This document shows positions 13,001 through 25,000 of a stretch of 64,000 nucleotides of DNA, in pieces. The notes beneath the pieces were generated by a model, which was given only the letters and a program-made list of their open reading frames with translations, was not told the origin of the DNA and made no database searches. The translations under genes were made by a program, and so were the position numbers. Numbering within the stretch: position 1 is the first letter of the stretch; each line of letters starts with the position of its first letter. Location: NCBI RefSeq assembly GCF_003590095.1, contig NW_020800013.1, positions 83,187 to 147,186 on the forward strand, in the 5' to 3' direction. Source of the DNA: Trichoplusia ni (taxonomy: Eukaryota > Arthropoda > Insecta > Lepidoptera > Noctuidae).

Positions 13001-16000
13001 GATGTCGCTAATTCGAGTCCTGTCTGATCTTTAGAGGTGCAACTTAGACTCTAACGACTCTCAAAGTTTATTAATTATTCTAAGGGCCTGCGCAGACCGG
13101 GACAGCATAGCAAGGATTTTTATTTTTATTAATGGACATTCAAACCTACTGTTACAGAAATATGGCATAAATCGCCATGCTTTAAAATGATTCCGTGGCA
13201 TTGAAAGGTATTATATATCGCACGGCATTTAAAGACGGCACAGGCTGCACAGGCAGACGCACGTGGCGGGATGCCGTGGCTTAATGCGGCAACGGCACGA
13301 ACTCCAGGGATAGTAGTGATATACTGCAGGGAGCGGCGGCGGCGGCGTGGATACAGGCGTGAGGCGTGCTTTGTAGTGCCGCGGCACGTAAAGTGCTAGA
13401 ATACTATCTATCCAAGCGGCCAATGTGCGCTGACTCACGGCAAAATTCCTTGCCACGCCATCCCGTCTGCGTAGGCCTTAAGATCCCACTGACAAGCTTG
13501 TAACAAAACAATCTTGAGTAAACCTGGAGTTCAAATATCGAAATCTGAAAAATCCGCCAAAACACTGTAAGCTAATGTAGTATATGTGTAGGGAAGAAGC
13601 CTGCGCCCAGCAATGAGACGTATACAAGCTGGCATTATTAAAAGTATCTAACATAACCTTCATTAACAAATTCAACCATATAACAAAATCTTTGCGAGCA
13701 CGTTACTCCGTATATTATGGATACAATAGACCAGCTCACCTTGAGCAATATTGCGCGGCAGTGGTGATGCGGCAGCAGACGCCGCAGCGTCAGCAGACAC
13801 AGCTGTAGCGCGCCGTGAGCGCGCGGCTTCGCAGAGGACGCCTCGCGAGCGCTCAGCGCACACACTTCACCCACCAGGGTCCTGCCGCCCACGCACATGC
13901 ACATCGCTCCCCATGCTGTCGATACAAACATACAACATTAACAAGCGTAAACCAACTATGAGCCTAGATCATATCTGATATTACACTTACCTTTAGGACA
14001 ATCATTAGTGAACGTGCACAGTAGATGCAGAACAGCAAGTCGCAGCTGCTCCGTCATCATACACCAGGGCCACAGTCTGTTGAGGGACACGGTCAGGTTG
14101 TCACTCACGTACGTATCCTTAGCGGCCCGACTGCCCAGCATGGAACAGTCTATCACCACCAGCAACCAGTACAACGAACGAAGCACCGGACTCTGTATAA
14201 CAAGTACCAAACACACTTATGTATTTCGAACGCATCGCTACATCATTTATTCAATAGCCAAATGAATTAAATATATATCGTACAAGATAAACAATTCCTA
14301 AGTACCAAGGGAATTATTTATATAAACTAAAATTATTTGTTGTTTATTTGCAAGAAAGTGGACCAAAATTTACACTTGCTTTGTTGTGATACAACGTGAC
14401 GATTATGGTAATGGCGTGCGTAGTTACGCCTTATTGACTAAAAGCTTGATGTTTTGTTAATTTTAGAGTTTTGAAGAAAACATAATACATTGATTATGTT
14501 TTCATATATTGGATTAGGGTTTCACAAACATTCAAATCACATGCACAAAGACACCCAGAATCAGGAAAAGGATTTCTCGATCACACGCTTTTCCTACGTG
14601 GGGATCGAACCCGCTATAGCGGCGCTCAGTGTGTTTGACGTGGTGATCTCAACCAATCGGCTACCTAGTCGAATTAAAACTTAATGACTTATTACGGAAC
14701 CGGAAAAAAGAAACTGATACTTGGAAGTACATTTCTTACATTATTAGCATGTTTGATAACCTCAGCCGGTTTCCCGTGCATGGAGAGATGGTCTCTGATG
14801 GCTTGTAGCGTGGCCAGCAGTAGCCGCGGCAGGTGGCGGTGTATCGCGTACTGGCGACTGCGCGCGCTCACCGACAGAACGGACGACAGGCACGAACACA
14901 CTTGTATCCAGCGCTCGTCTGCAAATACATGGTTACAATGAGGCGTCGTGCTCAGTGAGGAGTGGTCTTCATGTGTATGATCGTGTGAATGATTATAAGA
15001 GAGGTGATCTGTGGGAATTTCTGAGAAATATTTGAGAATTGTCATTGTGGCGCTAAGGGCAGTCAAGGAGGAGAAGTAATCATCTCTGGAACTAATACAT
15101 ACATGGCAAAAAAGTACGGCTATTGGTAACTTAATCACTAGAAGCCATTGGTGTACTTTTAATTGTTTTATTAAGTTTGTCTATAAAAGAGGCCGGAAGG
15201 ATGCCAAACAATAACTTATTAAGCCTAACACTAGGCAAAATAGTAAAATCGAATATTCTTGAATTTAAATAGTTTTTTTTATAGTTCGGGACAGGACTAA
15301 AATATACTATAATATAGTGTAGTCTATTTAAATTAATTCAGAAAACTTGTTATAAATTATACATTTCACATACCATGTTTAATTTATCACTCGTCTTGAC
15401 TTTTAATTTTAATCAGCCGCTATACCTGAATAATTATGTTTTTTACTGGCTAGCATTTGTTAGGACTGGAAACTATAATTTGAGTTTCTAAATAAGGATT
15501 TTGACAGTCCAAGTAGCCTTATTTGCTGGTCGATAACCGAATATCAAAGTCTGAAACAAGAATATTCTGTCCAAAGCCCTAATTATTTCTATTCCTAAAA
15601 TATTAGCGAAGTTTTGTATCCGAAATGAATGTTATGTATTACGCAAATCCCCCAGACTGCCAGACAAAGATATTAATGGATATAGATAACATAATTTCTA
15701 TAAACAAAATTATATAATGTAATATGATGTTTATTTACTTATTATAAATAGTAGACGGATAGTAGGATATTTGTATAAGATATTAGTTAGTATTATAATA
15801 ATAAATTCCAGCTATTTATAACTAAGTAAACAATATAGAATGTGCTCATTACTGAAATATGTTTATGTTTTCCATTTTCTGAATGTTGCATCATTTGTTA
15901 TTAATAGTATGAGAGTTAGTACATCTGAGTACATAGAGACGTTTATAGAAAAATAAATATTAGTATATTTTAATAAAGTTTATATACTTTTCTCAGACAC

Positions 16001-19000
16001 ATACTAAAAGACTTCACTAATTTAAAGAACTGTTAGGCATGCATTTGGGTCGATTATTACTCATTAACTATCGTTTATTCTTTCGTGTCTCCTCGTCTTC
16101 CTCGCTGAACTTTCTTTTTGTCTACTTTTGTCCCAGGTTAAGTTGGAGTTAACTCTTCATTCAACTATAAAATTGACAAACTGTTGTGTGATCCGTCGAA
16201 ATAGGAAATTATTATCAGTATTGTATTGGCTTAAGGGCTCATACGTGATAGGCAAGAATAAAGAAAATGCTTTCTTCTCTTACACACACAAAACTTAAAA
16301 GCTTAATACGGCAGTCTACTACATACCTTGGCTAAGTTCATGCTTCTTATTTTCCATTGACAGCTTCTGGTAGAGACTGATGAGAGATTTACATATTTCT
16401 TCGGCGAGGTACTCCGGTTGACAATCGGTACTCGGGACCCTGTCACCAGCGCCAGAGTTTTCATTCTGATATTCACTAAAGAAAGGCGACTTCAAGTTGT
16501 CGTAGTACTCCGAGTAAGTGTCGTCTCGTGTCTTGTCAGCGTGTTTCTTGTGGGTCAACGATTGTGTTAGCTGTGTGAGGCAGTATAAGGCCGCATCCTG
16601 GAGTTCTGTGAAAATAATTTAGTTGTAATAGAATCATCATCATCCTAGCCCTTTTCCAACTATGTTGGGGTCGGCCCAGCTATGTTAGACGTAATATAAT
16701 TGTATAATTATATAAAAAAATGAAACTAAGTGAAATGTTTCCTAAATTGGCAGCAATAACGAATAAGACGACGGATTGATTTTTAAACTTCTTCTTTACT
16801 AAGAAATTTAAATCTTCGGCAGTTGAGTGTCTAATTAATATTCGAACACACGCACAAAGCAAACATCCAGGCAAAAGAACAAATATTTAATGCGTTGTAG
16901 GCCGGCCTATCACACGCGGGTCACTGTAAGTACGTACGTCGTACCATTCAGTCTGTCCGGTATGCGGTAGTCAAAAGTCCTACAGTGAAGATACTAAATT
17001 AAATATTTCTCATGTGATTACCAATTTCGTCACTTTCCAAACACTGCAGCAGTAAATGGAAGAAGTCTGTAGAGGAGGTCTCCCGGAGGCTCCGCCACAC
17101 GCAGTCGCTGGCTGCCTTCTCAGACAACAGCGACGCCAGGAAAGATATGCCCTGCGCTCGCGCCACTAGACTCAGCTCGTTCTCATCTGAGGAGATAAAT
17201 CAGAGATGTTAGATAAAAACAATATTTTGTATCTTTTTCTGTCGGAGAAATCATAGGAAATGAAAATGGATCATACTCGGCCGTACGAACTTAAAGTTCC
17301 ATAGTAGATAAAACGCCTTTGGAATATACCTTAGGAACATGCCTCATGGAACTAGTAGCTTTATCAAGACAGGCGCTGCCTTTGTACAGGCGATCATAAC
17401 TTTGAATTTATTATGAAATTAGAAAGATCAAAATACTGCATTACTATTAAACGGGTTGTCGATAAATTGACAGTGCAGTCTACAGTAACCAAGACATTTA
17501 ACTCTCTGTATTAATCAAAACTCTTGTAATATCAAGTCTATTAGATATAGATGATAATATGATATATGTTTAAGTAATTAAAATCATGATACAAAGAGGT
17601 AATTCATAAATGTAAAATTATTGGACAATTATTGAACTACTTGCAACTTCCCAATCAAATGAATGATTGAGTAACTTACGTAAATGAGGGTAAAGGTTAA
17701 CTAGGTCTAATACGCTAGACCTAGTAATTTTTTACCCTCAATCTTGAGTCACAATGAATACACTTTTTGTTTAACGTAGTCAGTAAATATTTATGCTTAC
17801 TTCATTAAATAGGGCAACAGTTTTCAGGTTATAAATTTTGTCCTAATGTATTCTTGTAACTTTGAAGTCCCTTTTAAATATGTTTGTCAATTTAATCCGG
17901 GAACCAACAAGCACCAGAAAATCTTGTGTGTGTGAGAGTGTTAGGACTATACTTTTGATTTACTAGATTTGTCATACTATCTCAATTAAATAATCAATCA
18001 AAATTTGATCTGGTAAAACGACCATGTCGTAATTAACTTTTCAGGTAACTAAATAGGTACTTACTTTAAACGTAAACAACTGCTTTTAACGCAGCTGTTA
18101 GGGAATTGACGTCATATGAATAGCTTATGTTCAATTTATCATTTTTTTAGTCCATTTAGACAAAATATACTTTATATTTATACTGATCTTTTTATTCGCT
18201 AATACTATTTATTTTACTTTGTTAGATGCGCTTTTACAAAAAAATATTGTAGAGAACGTTCTTGCCTTATAACAAAACTTATTAATATTTTTTTTAGTTC
18301 AATAAGTGTTTTTCCTTTGTCGTGATGTTCTAGCAGTTCTATAGTATGTTAGAGGTTAGGTTCGACCCTAACGTAGAAAAGTACTAATGTGTATGTGTGA
18401 AACACCACCCACAAATGATGTTAGAATATATACTGGAACAATCTGGATTGTAAATATATACCAAGCAGTATAACACAGTCTTTTCATTTGAAGAAACTTT
18501 GACAATATCTTAGTTAAGTTGAACTCACCTTCCCCGAACGGCGTGAGCGACATGAGCAAGTTGTAGAGGCAGTCCTTGGTGGCGGCGAGCGCGGCGCGCA
18601 CGGCGGCGTGGCCCGCGGCGGCGCGCAGCGCGCGGCAGGACGCGGCGCGCGCGGGGAGGCATGCGCGGGGGGGGGACACGACCACGACGCGCATCTGGGT
18701 GTGGGTAGGATATTATGTACTTTTCAAGTGATATATACTTATATAGGGGGGGGGGGGCTTATCAATTTGACTGGCTGCCTTTTCTTTGTAGCATATGGTA
18801 ACAATAGGTAAGCGGCTCCTAAGTTCCTATTTATACTTCGATTTTGAGCTCAACAAAATAATACAGAGCAAGCTACCACGATTCATAAAACTCTTTCAAA
18901 TAGATATGAAATCAAAATGTATACGAAGGATTTAAACCCTAATTTTACCAATAAAAAAGTAAGTATTGTAGCTCAATTATTTTTCGTTATTAATTACCGG

Positions 19001-22000
19001 CACACGATGAAATACAGCACCTCAAAGCTGCACTTTTATTCAAGTCAACAAGTAACATTTTAAAATAATAAGAAATACATGAAAACAGATAATTATAATT
19101 GGTATATTAAGATTACAGAGCCTGTTCAATCCTCAAGGCGTGTGAAGGGGGCGAGAACTTATTAAGTGCTAATAGCTCCACAACTTAGCGCGTTGATGTA
19201 CGGTCTACAAAACAGGTTTGGACTGGTTGAAACGATTACAACTAATTACTTTAGACTTAAAAATAAAAAATATCCTTCAAGATAAATTTATGTAGTGATT
19301 TAAAGTTAAAGAGGCATACATTACGGTGTCTAAAAATAGATATGATTACTTTTAACGGAAGTATACAAGTACGGAATGAACTGCTAATAAAAGTGACGGA
19401 TTCAATTTATAGAAATCGCTTATTGTATTGTTCGAAAACAGATTTATTGTTAGTGCAACAATAGTGTCGCTTTAGAACTTTGATCACTATTCTTTACCAG
19501 GCAAAGTGTTTGTAATGTAAAAGATTTCTTATTTACAGTTTAATGTTTATGAAATCTTACTATACTAACATTATATGATTTGTTACGTCTTGCAGTAGTT
19601 GATCTCAGAAACTCCTGAAACGATGATATCAATAATACTACCTATAGAAAGGCACATTGTTTGTGAGCGTCATAGGCTACATATCTATACTAATATATAA
19701 AGCTGAAGAGTTTGTTTGCTTGTTTGAACGCGCTAATCTCAGGAACTACTGGTCCAAATTGAAAAATTCTTTTTGTGTTGAATAGACCATTCATCGAGGA
19801 AGGCTTTAGGGTATAAACCATGACGCTGCGACTAATAGGAGCTAAGATACAATGGAAAATGTGAAAAAAACCGGGCAGGTATACCTAAATTATAACTTAT
19901 ATCTTCTACCCACGGGGACGAAGTCGCGGGCAACTGCTAGTTAACTATTTCCAAAGTTGATTCTGTCGTGACACTGAGAGAGGTTCTGTATAAATAGGCT
20001 AAAGAAAATCAAATTAACTGAAATCAAAAAAAATATGACCGTAACAGGCTTTGTGGAGCATGGAACTTGATTTTTAGTATTTGTTGTTATATCGGCAACA
20101 GAAATACATCATCATTGAAAATGTCAACTGTCTGCCTATCAAGTTTCATGATGGACGGGCGAACAGACAGCGGGACGTCAATAATATCTTTGTTTACCTT
20201 TGGGTTCGAAACCCTAATAAAGACAAACGAAATAGGTAAATAAAAGGTAAATATTTATGATTTTGAAGAAATCATACTATCTGAAAATTGATCTCGAACC
20301 ACTTCAAAAACAAAACACTTTTGTATCGGCAATTCATTTCTTAGGATTTGAATTCAATGTAACTGAAGATTACTTAGAATGGAATTTATATCTGAAGTGC
20401 TATTAGATATACGATATTACGTAGTAGGTACTACGAACAGAGTGAGATGCAAGATTATCTAAATAAGTGATGACACTGTGAACATAAAATAAAACTATTT
20501 ATTATTTGTCCGCAGATGAGATGACCTGCCTGCGCAGGGGTACGTCAGACATAAAAAAATAATTTAAATAATAAGAATTCGATTTGTTACTAGTCTTTTC
20601 AATATGTAACATTATAGTAAAGTTAATTCCGTTGAATTAACTAGTCAATGATATTCCGATAATTTTTGAATGAACATATTCCGAACTAACTTTTGAACAC
20701 CTTTAAACTTCAGCATTTAGTACCTGAACAAAAGTCTGTAAAGTCCTTCTTCATTCCAGTCCAGGACGGGACAGTTGTTGAAGGCGCTAACATTGTGCAG
20801 CGCGTCCGCGACTGCGGTGAGCAATGCGGGAGTGGGCGGGGGGCGGGACGCCTGCGACAGCGGCTCGTACCACTCCTCCCCACTTTTGCGCGCACGCACC
20901 TCCAACTCACTCCGACGCTCCAACAGACCTAGCGACACATTCGCTTCTAGAAATATAAACAAACTAATCGTTATCAATTACTTTTATCACAATAATACAT
21001 TAATCGTTACATCAGTTCGCTATTGATAAATTATGATTAAATACTCAATATGATTAACATTCTTGTGGCGTTACTGTCTTAAGGTTTTTTATCGTCTTTC
21101 TGATAATACCTGTCATTTCATATTAAAGAAAATACATAAGTGATGACTTCACCATTACCGTTATATAGAACTCAGTTTTTCATGTTTGCAACTGACGTAA
21201 GGTTTTACCTATTAAATCTAATCTTATATAAGGCGATATACGTGTCCGATAACATATTGCAAGTCAGATACCGGGTTAGACACCTGATTGACAGAAACTA
21301 AAAATAAAAAGAGTACTAACCAAATGATTGTTTATAATCTTTAGCGTTGCAGAAGTCGACGAGTATTTCCAAACAGTTCTCTGAGAAGTTATTTTCGTTG
21401 AGCTGTTCTAGAACATCGCACTCCAAAATCTGGAACGAGTGTCAACATTTATTGCAATAGATATCAAAAAGAATCATACGATACAAAACGTGATAAATGC
21501 AATTTAGGCATTTGTATTGTAGGTTATCATAATGAAACTGGCGCAACCAAAAATAAACATCCAATCAATGAAGTAATTATCAAATTTAAACTCCAATACA
21601 TAAAAAATTTAATTGATATAAGAATGAAAAATTCGATATTTATATATTTTAAGCAAAACCGTTTAGCGACAGTAAAAAATGTGAGTAAAATGTCACCAAC
21701 GGCATCCTGGCATCTACTGAGGTACTAAAGTGTATTAAAAATATAACACCTCTCCCACACGTGCTAATTAAGACAAGATAATTAATTTCAATACAACTTT
21801 GTGCTGGTATATCAAGTAATTATCTGCGCAAGTAATCTTAAAGGGTTTACATTCCATAAAACGAATTGTCCATTAACTTTTAATAGACTGCTTAAATACA
21901 TTTTATCTCTGACATTTTTAAATACTGTAAATGTAATTAAAATGCTGTGCAATACCTTGATAAGTAAGAGGATATTTAATGGAGGCATATTTATGTGGAG

Positions 22001-25000
22001 AAGGAAAGTTAAATATAACACATTGTGCGGTTTTCATTTCTATATTATAAACTAACAACATAATACTGCAAATATACAGAATATAGGTACAACACTAAAT
22101 AGAGCCCATTTAACATTAGGTAAAGCAAATCATAGAAAAAAAACATTTTCATGTTGTTCATACTACAATTTTAAATGGTCAAAAGGAGTATAAACACAAG
22201 TATTTTATTAGTCCCTTAAGGTCCATTTGCTTTTACATCTTTTTGCTTCATATACGATAAGAGAAATAATACATTTTCTATCCACGGAACATGGTACTGA
22301 TAATCATTGATTGTTATCGCTATCCGCGATATTATCCAACACATGCAAAGTGTAAAGACACAAACAATCGTTTTTCACGTTAATAAATAGCATTTTTATT
22401 GCAAATTAACCATTACTCAGTAGGATTTAGGAATAAGTTAGTAACATCGCGAGCTAGGTGGCAAAAGTTGGCACTCGCAAGCAGATTGCAAGCGCCAGAT
22501 TGGCTGACGCACCTACATTTATATGTGTTATCTCACTAAGCAAATAGAGTTACATATTAGTTCCCAGTAAATGTTTGCATGGTGGACCACACGTCGGTGA
22601 GAAAAAACGTGATAAGGAAAATCAACCTTATCACTTGAACAGTAAGGCACATGGATGTTAGCTTTAAAATTGAAATCCAAGCCTCTGTAAACAATATCTA
22701 TAATTTATTTAAAGTATAATGGTTTCACCAATAATGCTCAGCATTATAACCTGTTCTAGCGTATCTAATGATATACCAGAACGCAGAATAAAAAAATGAT
22801 CATAATAGATAACAACAAAAAAGTTTGCAAACCGGCAAAGTATAAATACTCGATATTCGAGTTCATACAAGCCAAAGTCCAACAAAAAAGCCCCCCCTCT
22901 GTTGTCGATCAATATTTAATGCAATTACACGACCAATTAACTCCTGTAGGCCTACCACTTCGTCTTAAAGGAACATTATTGCAGGCGTGGAAAAGAGATG
23001 GCGCTATACTCCGTTTAATGCGCTGTCCCGTTTCCACAAGTGCAGTATTAGTTGAAGACTTGTCGGTAGGCCTTCTACTACCATGTTTAGTCTCGAGTTA
23101 TTGTTTGCTGATACAAGTGATTGATAATAACGGTTCTGCGGATCGATACACACATAATTAATAGTTGGCTGAGTTAAGTGATATTGGTGCAACGTATCAA
23201 TTAGCTGCTCGATCGAATTGCACGAAAACAACGTATTGTAAACCAGTTTAATAAGATCTTAATCACGATCTTATTTTTATAGTTATTTTATACTTTTAAT
23301 GTTAATTATCGGCTTAAATATCAGTAGGTAAAATGTAGTCTAAGAAAATCATATTCATATTAATTGTTTTATGTATGTTTACCAGTGACGTTAAATAAGG
23401 AAAACGTTACAAAAACAATGTTTATAAATCAGCTTCATCTCGTTGTACCATTTGTGACCCAAAACAATAGAAATAATAGAATGGTTTACGATAACTGCAT
23501 CCGCATGATTCACGCGTTATAAACAAAACACAATGATATATTAAATATATTTGTAATACAGTTATCAAACAACGTGTTTTCTAGGAATAAGGTACGTAAT
23601 TCATTGTATTGGTATTTCGAGTACGTAAAAGCTTGATGGCAGGCTAGATAATGGCCAACAAAAGGTTTTAATTGGAACGAAAAAAATAAAAATAATCCAA
23701 AGTACGGGTACAGTAAGTACAACCTTTACTTAAATGGGCTACTGCAAGAACATGGTTCAAAAAAGTTAAAACTAAATACTAACATAAAATAAATAAGAGA
23801 ATTCTTTCTGTACACAACATGCACTCGTTAAAAATCACATGATACTAAAATGCATACACGCTTACTAATAATCTAGTATTCATTAAGATTTATGGTTAAA
23901 TATAATAATAAATAAATAAATAAATAAATGCGGACAACATCACATACAATTGTTCTGAACCCAAAGTAAGTTGCTAAAGCACTTGTGTTATGGAATTCAG
24001 ATACAACGAAGGTACCACAAACACCCAGACCCGAGGCAATGTAGAAATGTGAATTTTTACATTGACCCGACCGGGGATCGAACCCGGGACCTCAGAGCTA
24101 GCGACACCTTGAAACCGGTGCGTACGCCACTCGACCACGGAGGTCGTCGTTATTAAATATTAAGTCTTATAATGCCTCATTGTTTGTGCTTGGCAGATGC
24201 GAGACCGGTTACACGCTTAGGTTCTGAACGAATTCTACCAAACGCACAAATACTATTTTACATATAAGAATGTAGCGAAGTCAATACTCCGCAAATATTC
24301 AGGCAAAAGTAAACAATTCCACATTCAGATTGTGTGAAAACAGGTTGTTAGTCCAGTAGACGGAGCAAACATTGAGCTAAATCGATGGGAATTTCTCACA
24401 CGACACATAATAACTAAACATGATTGTTATTAATTAAGAAGACTATGAGAGTTTGATTAACACTGCCTAATGGAGAACAGTTTACAGATGTGTGTTATTT
24501 GGGAGCAAATCGCAGCCAGATGCCTCCCTTGTTCTTGAGCATGACGCTGCGTGGGTCGTACTGGATGCGCGGCGTGGTGCGCTCACACGGCTCCACGGTG
24601 AAGGTCGGGAGGATGGCGGCCAGCCCCGCTGCCACCGTCAGCTGAGCGAATCGCGCACCTACGTCACACATACTTATTACTTTAATCAATTGCACTCTTA
24701 TCACTATTATATTTAGGTATCGTCTTCAAGCTATCGCGTGTTTGTTTTTGTCTTTTCATTTTTGCATTTTGTATTTCAATTAACAAGTCTGACTTTGGGA
24801 ATTTTAAACGATTTGCTAAATAAACCGGGTTTCTAGTGTTGGCTTGTGAAATTGCGGAATCAGTATCCGCGCAAGATGTGTGTTCAGTTACTGAGTATTT
24901 GATCTTAGCTTTGTTTATGTAGACACATACTCCAGTTTTGGAAACAATGAAAGAACTTCAAATATTTGTATTTGAATCAGCACAATAGGAACAAAAGAAT

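Noticed and set aside
14600..14677. Possible tRNA genes at 14.6, 24.1 and 32.1 kb
   Set aside because: A and B boxes are present but the cloverleaf is degenerate and each continues into a SINE body.
22796..23161. 121-codon plus-strand open frame
   Set aside because: Overlaps an imperfect foldback and shows no domain; better explained as a palindromic element.
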